From: Pycnococcus provasolii
Lineage: Eukaryota; Chlorophyta; Pseudoscourfieldiophyceae; Pseudoscourfieldiales; Pycnococcaceae
Reading direction: 5' to 3'
Length of the DNA: 64,000 nucleotides
NCBI GenBank assembly: GCA_938743325.2
Contig: OW568876.1
Coordinates: forward strand, 186,001 to 250,000
A model generated the notes under the pieces. The model saw only the letters and a program-made list of their open reading frames with translations. It was not told where the DNA came from and searched no databases. How positions within the stretch are numbered: the first letter of the stretch is position 1; every line of letters begins with the position of its first letter. The translations under genes and the position numbers were made by a program. Positions 35,238 through 43,740 of the stretch are shown here, in pieces.

Positions 35238-37565
35238 TCACCACGGTCTCGACGTCATGCTTGCGTTGGTGTTCGCGCAGTTCACGCACTTGCACCGCTC
35301 AGAGCAAGCAATCTTCGAGCGAAAGCACTCGCAGTAACGCTTCAAACAACGGCTGTTCTTGCAACGACAACCCACGCGGTGCTGCTGCTGCGGATGCGAG
35401 GAGGAGCCGGTACTACTACCCACCAGCAGCACGGGCGGAAGAGCACCGCCGCCGCCGGCTCCAGCAGCACCGCTGTGGTTGCCTTCGTCGTTGTATTTGT
35501 TGTTGTTCACCATAGCGGTGGTGATCGTGGTGGTGTTTGCGGCGAGAGACGACCCGGCTACATTGCTGCCATCGTTCGTCGTCGTTGACTGCGGTGCTAG
35601 CAGGGCTTCCGGTGCTGTCGAGGGAGTGGTGACGTCAGGCGCCGCCGCCATCGTTGTGATCTTCTGCTTGAATGCGCCCCTATTTCGAGCCATCGCACGT
35701 TGCTGCGCCATCACCACGCCATACGCATTTGCCAGCGTGTTCTCGCAAGATGTGCACTTGCATCCAGCGCCGCACAGAACGCCAGCCGAAAAGCATACGC
35801 AGTATAGCTTCAAACATTTGCTGCGTTTGCAAGTGCATGATCCCACAGAATTTGTGAGCGTGGGGTCAATCGAATCCACGCTTTTCTGAACCAAATTCAG
35901 TGCGGGTGCTTGAGGCGCCGGCGGCAGGAGCCCAGGTTGGTAGTAATGTTGATATGCTGCTGCTCCTACTGGTAATTGCACTTGTTGTTGCGCTGCTCTC
36001 GCCGCCGCCGACGTGCTCAGTACCATCGCTTGCTCCTGCTGTTGTAGTATGTTGTGGTGAGGTGGTGCAGCAGGCATTGTTGGTGCAATTGTTGGAGGCC
36101 ATGTTGTCGTCTCCTGGTGCTGCTCGTGGCGTAGTAACATAGGAGGAGGAGCACCGCCACCGCCGCCACTTGTACCTCCAGCAGGTAGCAAAGGTAGCAA
36201 ATGATGTGAACCAGCAGCAGCAGCAGTTGCCGGCGGCATTGTCATCATCATGTTGGTAGTGGTCGCCGTGGTGGTTGTAGTAGTGGTGGTCTTTGCAGGC
36301 GTCCACACCTTGAAGGGTGAATTTTTGCGAGGGAGTACGCGTGGTGGAGGAGGCATATCCGAGACGTCGTCCTGCCGTTGCTGCCTTGTTGGTGGTGGCA
36401 ACGCGCTGCCGCCAGGTGCTGCCGCCGATTGGCGAAATTGCTGCAAGATGTGCTCAGCGTGTTCGCGCGCGCTCCGTGTAGCCGTGCGCCGCAATAGCGT
36501 GAGTGCGTCAACGGGTTGCTGATTCGTGGCGGCAGCGGCGGAGAGATTCCCGTAGTTGATGTGAGAGTTTGCCAGAAGAGATGATGTGGGGGCACGTAAG
36601 AGTGACCCGTTGCCAAATAATGATGTTGTTGATTTCGTCTCGATGTCCAGCGGTGGTGTCGCCTCCATCATTTGCACCAAGCCTTTCGTCGACAGGCGAG
36701 GCACGTGCTCCATGAATGCAGTTGTCCACGTCTGTTTGGTCGTGTGTTGTTCGTCCTTAGCAGTACCTACGGCGGTTGAGTTGCTCATGTCCACACCTGG
36801 CCTGTACACCTTCGCTTGGGGGTATGCACTAGCTACCCATGACAGATCCACGGCAGGAGGAGGAGGAGGAGCAGATGCTGTCGCCGTCGTGGTGGTGGTG
36901 TTGTTCCCCGCCAGCTTCATCATCTTCGACTTCTCCATCTCTTCACCAGGAGGATCGCCGCCGTCGTCGATAATGTTGTTGTTGTTGTCACCACCACATC
37001 GATGACGATCTGGTGGCGGCGGCATCAGCAACATCTCACCACCACCATCAGCCGCCACACGATGGTCTGTCGTTGTTGCTGCTGTTGTTGTTGTCGCCGC
37101 CTCATCCGGGCCACCACCACCGACACCAGCGCCAAAGTCTTGCCATAGCATCGCGGTGGTCCATGTTCGCTTATTGTGCTGCTGTGTCGTGTGTTGCACA
37201 ATGAGGTAATTATTCGGCTGACCAACATTGGGATGAGGAAGAAGACCGTGAGAAAGATTATTATGATGATGAGCTGGCAGAGCTGCTGCTTCTGAGGCGG
37301 CATGATAGTGATGAAGGTCCTCCTGAGCCGTCATGGATGAGGATGGTACGATCATCGTTCCTGCTCCTCCTCCTCCGTGGTGCACGAGAGCGCCGCCACC
37401 GCCGCCGCCGCCGTGCAGAATTTTTGTCGTCACTTCTTCTTCTCGATGATGAGGAGCAGCACATGGAACGAGAGCACCACCACCTGCAATTTGAAGTCCA
37501 GCAGGATCGTCACCACCACCGTTATCGGTGTGAGGATGCTGCTCCGCGGACGCCATTGGCTTCAC
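35238..37565 (-). CDS. CXC-domain (tesmin/TSO1/LIN54-like) transcription factor
   Basis: A 775-residue protein with two cysteine-rich CXC domains in the C-terminal quarter. The first (about 577-612) has CTCKRSKCLKLYCVCFSAG then CKCTSCENT; the second (about 722-760) has CRCKNSRCLKRYCECFRSK then CKCVNCANT. The usual short RNPxAF linker between them is replaced by a long low-complexity insert. The rest is disordered, with runs of His, Gln, Thr, Pro and Gly. CXC domains bind DNA elements such as CHR (TTYGAA), and family members act in DREAM/Myb-MuvB cell-cycle complexes or plant TSO1-type control. It is nuclear. An in-frame ATG four codons downstream is an alternative start. Confidence 0.93.
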   Translation of the reverse strand: MKPMASAEQHPHTDNGGGDDPAGLQIAGGGALVPCAAPHHREEEVTTKILHGGGGGGGALVHHGGGGAGTMIVPSSSMTAQEDLHHYHAASEAAALPAHHHNNLSHGLLPHPNVGQPNNYLIVQHTTQQHNKRTWTTAMLWQDFGAGVGGGGPDEAATTTTAATTTDHRVAADGGGEMLLMPPPPDRHRCGGDNNNNIIDDGGDPPGEEMEKSKMMKLAGNNTTTTTATASAPPPPPAVDLSWVASAYPQAKVYRPGVDMSNSTAVGTAKDEQHTTKQTWTTAFMEHVPRLSTKGLVQMMEATPPLDIETKSTTSLFGNGSLLRAPTSSLLANSHINYGNLSAAAATNQQPVDALTLLRRTATRSAREHAEHILQQFRQSAAAPGGSALPPPTRQQRQDDVSDMPPPPRVLPRKNSPFKVWTPAKTTTTTTTTATTTNMMMTMPPATAAAAGSHHLLPLLPAGGTSGGGGGAPPPMLLRHEQHQETTTWPPTIAPTMPAAPPHHNILQQQEQAMVLSTSAAARAAQQQVQLPVGAAAYQHYYQPGLLPPAPQAPALNLVQKSVDSIDPTLTNSVGSCTCKRSKCLKLYCVCFSAGVLCGAGCKCTSCENTLANAYGVVMAQQRAMARNRGAFKQKITTMAAAPDVTTPSTAPEALLAPQSTTTNDGSNVAGSSLAANTTTITTAMVNNNKYNDEGNHSGAAGAGGGGALPPVLLVGSSTGSSSHPQQQHRVGCRCKNSRCLKRYCECFRSKIACSERCKCVNCANTNASMTSRPW

Positions 37566-38521
37566 TCAAAAACACAAGTACCTACTGTATCTGGGGTATT
37601 TTTGCGGCCAAAATTCAGTTTGCTTTCGATTTGAATACAGGGGTCCCCCACCTCCGGGCTCCCATCGTAAAATTCGGTTATATTGAATGATGTCATACAT
37701 CTGGGGAGGAGGTGGGAGCTCGGGGAAATTCGTTCTCGGGAAAACGGTCTTGCACAACGGGAAAAGGAAATGGAAATGTAACAGTCCGCAACACGGCGGC
37801 GCTTCAATGAATGCGCCGCCGCCGCATTCGCCATGGACGCCCGCAAGCAGCGGTGCAAGGTCGGGCCATCGGAGGTTGCCATTGAATTGCACAAGCTTAG
37901 CTCTGCTCTGTCTATGGCTCAGTCAGGTTTATTCGCCTTGCGCACAGACGCGCCGCTCGCAGGAGGTTCTTCGTCGCCATCTTGCCGCGTGCCGTGCCGT
38001 TCTCGCGGCTCTGCCTCGTGCCCAGCTCCCGCTGCGTGGCGGTTTTGACGTTTTCCGTCATGCTCGACCATACCGGGTCAATGTGGAGGCGCTCTCTTCT
38101 GGCGCTTCCCGTGATGTTGCTTTGGGCTCTTCTTCACCTCTCCCGGCTGCTCCGCATGCTAAGCGGCGCCGCGCTGAACGACCTTCGCACCAACGGTACA
38201 CGCCTCAACAAGCTCGACGAGACACAGCGCGCTCGGAGGTGGTATGGATACTTACATACCATCCTAGAAGTACAGTAACTATCGTAGCTAACGGCATCCC
38301 GGGCGCCCAAGCAAGAAGGATGCCTTCATTCATGAGGGAGGGTGAGGTCCCTTGAGCTCATGGAGGCTGGAGATAGATGGAAATCAAAGTCGCACTTCCC
38401 TCCTTCTCAAGATCGACTAACTTTCTTCCCCCTATGCGTCACACCAGTTCAGTTTCTTCCCCTGTTCAACCAACGGCCGGCCGGCATCAGTCATCAGCGA
38501 TCACGCCGATCAGCTCGAACG
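37566..38521. other. Intergenic region with a decayed small coding stretch
   Basis: About 950 nt between divergent genes. The middle (37833-38278) has protein-like sequence in three frames. The rest contains purine-rich GGGAAA-type motifs (37726-37770) and a hairpin-prone CATCCCGGGCGCCC near 38295-38308. Confidence 0.45.
37833..38278 (+). pseudogene. Possible frame-broken small gene
   Basis: The ATG at 37833 opens MDARKQRCKVGPSEVAIELH and stays plausible to about 37965. Then a second frame (37687 phase) reads SQEVLRRHLAACRAVLAALP. Around 38170 a third frame gives LRTNGTRLNKLDETQRARRW and ends at 38278. Each piece has balanced composition and an ordinary helical look. A gene with two one-base indels, or with missed introns, would explain it. 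Product unknown. Confidence 0.3.
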
Positions 38522-39787
38522 ATGGCGCCCTGGCGGCACTTGCACTTGCAAAAGCACGAGGTGATGGCCTTCGTCTTGTTCTCTTGCCTTCTCTTCTCCC
38601 TTCTCTGTTCTGTTCAGGTTGTGAGTGCGAAGCCGAAGACGAAGACGAAGCCGAAGCTCACACAGGCACAGGTTAAGAATAAACTCGTTCGAACCACGCT
38701 CGCAAACGGTGACTGCACTTTAGGCAAAGCCCTTAAAGGGGATAAAGTTGCCTTGCACTACCGTGCGTTCAGAGATAACGACGACGGCGACGACGACGCC
38801 TCCGCCGCCAACGAACCGTTCGACGAAACGTACAAGGTGGGGCGACCCGCGGGCATGACGATAGGTGCGCCGAACACGCCGGGCTTGCTTGCGTCGGACG
38901 GCTTCCAGAGAGGTGTTACGGGCATGTGCCTAGGCGAACGCAGGCGCATACGGATCCCGCCAAAGCTCTCGTCCAACGGAGAGCAAACCACGTTCGAGGT
39001 GGAGATGGTTGCAATAAACGGCGCGCACGTCACCGCCGCGTCCCTGGAAAGCGACTTGTCACCGCTCTTGTACTGCAACTCGTGCCACACGATCGTCGAG
39101 CTCTTCTACGCCAAGTGGCTTGAGACAATCACGGACCAGGAGAAGAAGCGAAATGTGGAGTCCAACCAGGGAGGCCGTGGGAGTCCCGCAGTCACGTATA
39201 ACGACGACGTCGAGAACATGCTGCAGACGTTCTGCGACTCCGACGCCATCACGAGGGCTGGGTGGGGCGAGCACCTCAGACCCTCTTGCACGAAGCTCAT
39301 GCTCGGCCACAAGCGCGAGTTCGTGGCCAAGTACATGAGCGTCGAGGCAAGGCCGCAGATTGTTCCCAAGATCAAGAACGAAGTGTGCGGGGAAAAGATG
39401 GTGCAGGCGTGCGAATCTGGACGCACGATCGACGAGACGGGCGTGCCGAAGAACGAGTGTCAGCAGTGTCGCCTCGTTGTTGGCGACGTCGTCTACGAGC
39501 TGCAGCAGCGCGAGCGGCTCGAGCACGCGGGTGACGCCAGAAGGCGCAAGTTGGCCAAGGAGGTTGTGGAAAGCATCTGCACGAAGCTTGACTTCCGGCA
39601 CTTCAAAGCTTACCGTCTTCAGGAGTTCTGCACTGACTTCATCGACGACCACGGAACGGCACTGATTGACGAAGGTGTTCGCATGCTGGCTACTGGTGAC
39701 GCGTACGACGCGAGTGCCGCGCAGCGCATGTCGTCGGATCTATGCGGCGCGCGCGCCGCGGGCGTCTGCGCGAAGGACGAGCTGTAG
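38522..39787 (+). CDS. ER-resident FKBP-canopy (saposin-like) fusion with KDEL
   Basis: The ATG at 38522 gives 421 residues. A hydrophobic signal sequence (MAFVLFSCLLFSLLCSVQVVSA, ending near residue 37) precedes a Lys-rich linker. An FKBP-like domain follows (about 55-165): DKVALHYRAF, PFDETYKVG, FQRGVTGMCLGERRRIRIPP. A cysteine-rich domain (about 180-405) follows, with CNSCHTIVELFYAKWLE, VCGEKMVQACESG, CQQCRLVVGDVVYEL and RLQEFCTDFIDDH, resembling Canopy/MZB1-type saposin-like proteins. The last four residues are KDEL, the ER retrieval signal. The likely role is folding help for secreted or membrane proteins in the ER lumen. The FKBP active site looks partly changed, so isomerase activity is uncertain. 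Confidence 0.88.
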   Translation: MAPWRHLHLQKHEVMAFVLFSCLLFSLLCSVQVVSAKPKTKTKPKLTQAQVKNKLVRTTLANGDCTLGKALKGDKVALHYRAFRDNDDGDDDASAANEPFDETYKVGRPAGMTIGAPNTPGLLASDGFQRGVTGMCLGERRRIRIPPKLSSNGEQTTFEVEMVAINGAHVTAASLESDLSPLLYCNSCHTIVELFYAKWLETITDQEKKRNVESNQGGRGSPAVTYNDDVENMLQTFCDSDAITRAGWGEHLRPSCTKLMLGHKREFVAKYMSVEARPQIVPKIKNEVCGEKMVQACESGRTIDETGVPKNECQQCRLVVGDVVYELQQRERLEHAGDARRRKLAKEVVESICTKLDFRHFKAYRLQEFCTDFIDDHGTALIDEGVRMLATGDAYDASAAQRMSSDLCGARAAGVCAKDEL

Positions 39788-39861
39788 GTGTATCTGGGTG
39801 GGAGTACTATATATGGGCGTTGTTTGTTGTAAAAAAGCTAGAATTCGTTACTTGTTGGATT

Positions 39862-41160
39862 TCAAACAGCACTCATGCCGAGGGCTCGCCTGAATTGCTC
39901 GCAAGCGACGAATGTGATGGCTGTCTGCGGTCCTATGCGCACATATCCCGCCACCCAGCCCTTGAAGAAGCCGCGCACGCCCTCACGCGTGTAAATGGCA
40001 CGCGCAATGTCCCACGGCGCATGGCTCCGCGAAGGGTGCATCGCGCCGTCGCGGTGGCTCGCAAAGACGTTCGTTCTCACGACGTCCACGGGCGTCGTCG
40101 CGGTTGTCGTCACGACGCCCGCGACGAGCGCGCTGGCGAGGTGATTTCTAAACTGCTCGCGGCGCCAGCCGGTGACGCGCGTGACGAGGTTCTTCGTCTC
40201 GTCGTACGCCGCGCACTGGCAAGCTGTTAGGATGGAGCTTCGCAGTGCGCTTGGCAGGCTCCCTCGCCAGAAGGCGGGCAGGCCGCCCGAGCGGTACACG
40301 TCTTTGGCGACCGCCAGCGCCGCTCCCGGCGCCGCCGCGGCATCTCCTGCGCTTGCCATGAGTCGGACCTTCACGAGGTCGATGGGGTTAAATATGATGG
40401 CGGCTGTCGCGCCGCTGAGCAAGCCCGCCACCACCTTTCTGTGCGTGGCGCTGTGGTTGTTCGCGTTTGCCATGGCGTCTCGCAGCGGTCCGTACAGCCC
40501 GAGCCTGACTCCACCGTACAGGCTGCTTCTTGCGATGGCGGGTGCGAGTCCCTTGTAGAATCCGCCGACTCCTTCCCTGGAAGCGATTTGCACGGCTGTG
40601 GTGAGCACGCTCGGCGGTGGCGCTCTTCTCGTCGCGAAGATCTGCGAAGATGTTCCTGTTGACGCGGCAGTTTGCGCCTCACGGATGAGTGAGGCGGATG
40701 GCGACGGCGACGGCTGGAGAGAGGCTGACGTTGCCCCGTTTCCTGCGGCGGCATGTGGGCACGCCGCGAGTACGTAGTACCCTCTTCTTGCTCCTGCGGA
40801 GCCCGCTTGTTGCAGTTGCATGCGCACTTTTAGCACGTCGAGCGGGTGCGTGAAAGTCGTCGCGGTGGCGTTCGCGCACCCGCTGACGAGCAGTGAGTTG
40901 AGGATGGACGTCGATATCGGCGCTGACATGGCGGACGACGACGACGCGTGAAGCAAAGGTGACGACGACGAAGGCGCTGACGACGAAGGCGCTGACGACG
41001 AAGGCGCTGATGACGAAGGCGCTGATGACGAAGGCGCTGATGACGAAGGCGAAGATGACGAAGGCGCTGATGACGAAGGCGAAGATGATGATGATGATGA
41101 CGACGCCGATATCCTTCCAGTCGAGAGGGTTGACGACGACGACCGGCGCACGAACGACAT
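39862..41160 (-). CDS. Mitochondrial carrier family (SLC25) protein
   Basis: A 432-residue protein. Residues 1-75 are Ser/Pro/Ala repeats encoded by a minisatellite and are unlike any carrier. The carrier core starts near residue 78 (MSAPISTSILNSLLVSGCANA) and has three repeats with signature motifs THPLDVLKVRM, FNPIDLVKVRL and TTPVDVVRTNV, each starting a repeat of two membrane helices. YKGLAPAIARSSLYGGVRLG and FWRGSLPSALRSSI fit the dicarboxylate/UCP branch. The substrate cannot be fixed; a di- or tricarboxylate or a uncoupling-type role is likely. Inner mitochondrial membrane. An internal ATG at 40929 could be the functional start. Confidence 0.92.
   Translation of the reverse strand: MSFVRRSSSSTLSTGRISASSSSSSSSPSSSAPSSSSPSSSAPSSSAPSSSAPSSSAPSSSAPSSSSPLLHASSSSAMSAPISTSILNSLLVSGCANATATTFTHPLDVLKVRMQLQQAGSAGARRGYYVLAACPHAAAGNGATSASLQPSPSPSASLIREAQTAASTGTSSQIFATRRAPPPSVLTTAVQIASREGVGGFYKGLAPAIARSSLYGGVRLGLYGPLRDAMANANNHSATHRKVVAGLLSGATAAIIFNPIDLVKVRLMASAGDAAAAPGAALAVAKDVYRSGGLPAFWRGSLPSALRSSILTACQCAAYDETKNLVTRVTGWRREQFRNHLASALVAGVVTTTATTPVDVVRTNVFASHRDGAMHPSRSHAPWDIARAIYTREGVRGFFKGWVAGYVRIGPQTAITFVACEQFRRALGMSAV
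40961..41090. repeat. 15-bp minisatellite in carrier gene 5' end
   Basis: About eight imperfect copies of a 15-bp unit related to GACGAAGGCGCTGAT, with 1-2 changes per unit. It is in frame with the carrier gene and encodes repeats of Ser-Ser-Ala-Pro-Ser (or Ser-Ser-Ser-Pro-Ser) on the minus strand. Confidence 0.9.
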
Positions 41161-42360
41161 CTGTCAAAAAGAAAAAGGGCCGGCAGAGGGCGGGTCACCT
41201 GAGGTGATTGATCTCAATGCAAGGCGTGTCTTGTGTGGTGTGGTGTGGCGGGCTGGCGGCCCGAGCGCCCTGCCCGACCAGCCGTCGACCGAACCCCCCT
41301 CCCCTACCAGGCCCGGGGGCACCCGGGGGCGGGGTTCCAATCCTTGAACGGAAAAAAATTAGGGCCCGCAGAGGGCCCGTCTTGAAAGGCCCGTCTGAGG
41401 GCCCGCCCTCAACACAACCAGGCCCACGGTTAGGAGCGCGAGCGCGCTCTTCACGCTTCCGAACCAGCTGTCCGCGATGACGACTCTTCCCTTGCCGTGG
41501 AACGGCTTGGTCATGACAGCTGCTATGGAATGCGATCACGGATCATGATGATGACGATTGACGAATGTGAGAGACTGAGAGCCAGGTTCACCTTGTCTGT
41601 GATGCGCTTGGCGGCTGCAATCGTGGGGCCAAGGGGGCCTCCTTCGCGCGTCATTCCAAAACGAAGGCAGGGCGCGATCCATTCCATCCATTTTTGACAC
41701 GATATGGTACACGCGCATGAGAAGGTAAAAGAATGTCCGCAAGGCACGCCGAAATTCTTCAGCACCATCGACAGGATGTTGGCGCGTGCGCGACACGCGA
41801 GTTTGAACGCGTCGTCGTCGCGCAACCATACCGCGCGGAGTCCTGCTGGGCTCCACGCCGAGCTGAGCTCCACCTGCGCTGCGACCGCGCGGCCGTTGTC
41901 GTCGCGCGCCTCGTTCGCGTTAATAATGTTAACTCCCCGCGCGCCCAGTTCGCGTTGAAACGCTGCGGTCCTAACCATCGCCTCTTGACGATCGTTGTTG
42001 TAGCAAGCGTACGGACTACTTAAGGGCGTGAAGGCGACCTAAAGGTACGTAGTTTCGAGGTTAAGAGTCTTAAGACGTTACATGAGTCTTAAAGTAAAGA
42101 GTGACGAGCTTGCCAGCTTGGCCGAGCGTGGCCGCCCGGTACCGACCAATTCTGGCGTGCACGACCGGGATCCCGAATGGCCGAATCCCATGGGCCATGG
42201 CCCGAGCCCCGAGTCCGGGCCCATTTCCATTTCGCAATCAACAGGGTATCCCCGACAAAGGCCGAACCCACCCCCTAAATGCCTCCCCTGGCTGAGAATC
42301 TTCTGCCATTTTCTGGTTCCGACGCCGTGCACGGATCATCATCCCAAACGTAATAGTAAT
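41161..42360. other. Intergenic region with transposase relic and GC palindromes
   Basis: It holds CCCGGGGGCACCCGGGGGC near 41308-41326, GGGCCC-rich repeats (41363-41410), a DDE transposase relic (41359-41978, minus), and upstream of COQ5 the elements GACCGGGATCCCG (42163-42175), CCCATGGGCCATGGCCC and GTCCGGGCCC. Confidence 0.5.
41359..41978 (-). pseudogene. DDE transposase relic, PiggyBac-like
   Basis: The clearest part is at 41514-41359: MTKPFHGKGRVVIADSWFGS followed by VKSALALLTVGLVVLRAG. This resembles the second catalytic block of algal PiggyBac-type (DDE_Tnp_1_7) transposases, where an Asp lies in VVxADSWFxSV. Upstream, in another frame (41978-41523), is a 151-residue ORF (MVRTAAFQRELGARGVNIIN) whose end (TREGGPLG) may belong to the same protein. 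The frame change near 41520, the missing remainder and the stop at 41359 show that it is dead. Family from motif memory. Confidence 0.5.
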
Positions 42361-43698
42361 ATGTCTGCTCGCTCTCGCGTTCTCGCCTGCTCTGCTCAGT
42401 TGCAGGGTGTTCTGAAGACTTCCCCTTTGCATATACATGTGGACTCTTGGTCATTAGCAACAGTCAGTTTGTCACGTCAGTTTGCTGTGTCGTCATCGTT
42501 TGCTGTGTCGTCATCTCCTACTTGTGGTGTTCCTCCTCATCATCATCATCCCCGTCGTGATTTCGTCATCAATCGTCGTGATTTTTCGTCAGATTCGTCG
42601 TCTATAGCGAATTCGCCTCGTGCTCCTCATGCTCCGGATCCTGAATCAATAAGCGACTTTGGATACGCCGACGTACCCATCCAAAATAAACAGTCCATGG
42701 TCCTTGGCGTGTTCAACAGCGTCGCGACCAACTACGACGTCATGAACGACTTCATGTCCGCGGGCATGCACCGCTTGTGGAAAAGACACCTGGTCAACGA
42801 CATGCTCAGGCCGTTCGCGGGACAGAAACATATTGACGTCGCGGGGGGAACGGGCGACGTCGCCGTGCGCGTCGCGCGCGCGATTTTAGACGCGGAACGG
42901 GCGGAAGGACTGAGAGCAGCCAAAGCGGGGGCTGCGCCGACGTCGGAGAAAAATAAGGCGAAACTCGGACAGGTCACCGTCGTCGACATCAACGCCGCCA
43001 TGCTCGCGGAGGGACGAAGGCGGGCTATCAACGACGCGAGCCTCGACGACGTGTGCCGGTCGACATACCCGGTCCTGCGCGCGGATGAGGAGGGCTACGC
43101 CGAAGGCAACGCAGAGACGCTCGACGGCGTGCCGGATGAGTCGATGGACAGCTACACCATCGCGTTCGGCATGCGCAACGTTCCACGCCGTGACCTGGCG
43201 CTTGCTGCCGCACACCGCGTGCTGAAGCCAGGCGGACGGTTCCTATGCATGGAATTCTCACCTCACGTTTGGGTGAGCCTCGGATCCAAGCAGCCGCCGT
43301 ACGCCTTGCCTCCCATCACGCCGTCGGCGCTAGCGGCTGCGGCATCCAACCTTCCTTTCGTCGGACCGGCTGCTGCCGCAGCTGCCAACGCCGCGGGGGC
43401 GGGAAGCGCTGCCAACGCCAAGATGGTCGTGCCGTCGTCGCCCACCCAGGCGGCTGAATTGCTCGCCACCTCCGTCATGCAGCTTGGCTACGACGCGTAC
43501 TCGTTCGGCGTCGTGCCATCTCTCGGCGCGGCGGTGGCAGGTGATGCGGAGTCTTACCAGTACCTCGTCGAGAGCATACGTCGCTTCCCCGACGCCACGA
43601 CGTTCTCCGAGATGGTGCGCGCCGCCGGCTTCGTAAACGTGCGCGTGACGCCGCTGACGGGCGGCATCGTCGCGGTGCACAGCGCCATCAAACTGTAA
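42361..43698 (+). CDS. COQ5: Ubiquinone biosynthesis C-methyltransferase COQ5
   Basis: The ATG at 42361 gives 445 residues; an upstream in-frame ATG at 42082 lies in promoter-like DNA. Residues 1-90 are Ser/Arg/His-rich, a mitochondrial presequence. The UbiE/COQ5 fold begins with VLGVFNSVATNYDVMNDFMS (about 113), then the SAM-binding HIDVAGGTGDVAVRVA, the motif IAFGMRNVPRRDLALAAAHR and the end ESIRRFPDATTFSEMVRAAGF. It methylates the 2-polyprenyl-6-methoxy-1,4-benzoquinol ring in the mitochondrial CoQ complex. It has an unusual Ala-rich insertion of about 75 residues (about 300-375) between CMEFS and AYSFGVVPSLG, absent from the usual enzyme. Confidence 0.96.
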   Translation: MSARSRVLACSAQLQGVLKTSPLHIHVDSWSLATVSLSRQFAVSSSFAVSSSPTCGVPPHHHHPRRDFVINRRDFSSDSSSIANSPRAPHAPDPESISDFGYADVPIQNKQSMVLGVFNSVATNYDVMNDFMSAGMHRLWKRHLVNDMLRPFAGQKHIDVAGGTGDVAVRVARAILDAERAEGLRAAKAGAAPTSEKNKAKLGQVTVVDINAAMLAEGRRRAINDASLDDVCRSTYPVLRADEEGYAEGNAETLDGVPDESMDSYTIAFGMRNVPRRDLALAAAHRVLKPGGRFLCMEFSPHVWVSLGSKQPPYALPPITPSALAAAASNLPFVGPAAAAAANAAGAGSAANAKMVVPSSPTQAAELLATSVMQLGYDAYSFGVVPSLGAAVAGDAESYQYLVESIRRFPDATTFSEMVRAAGFVNVRVTPLTGGIVAVHSAIKL

Positions 43699-43740
43699 TG
43701 AAGTTTTGCAAATTGATTTTTTCATTAACTTTACATTGTT

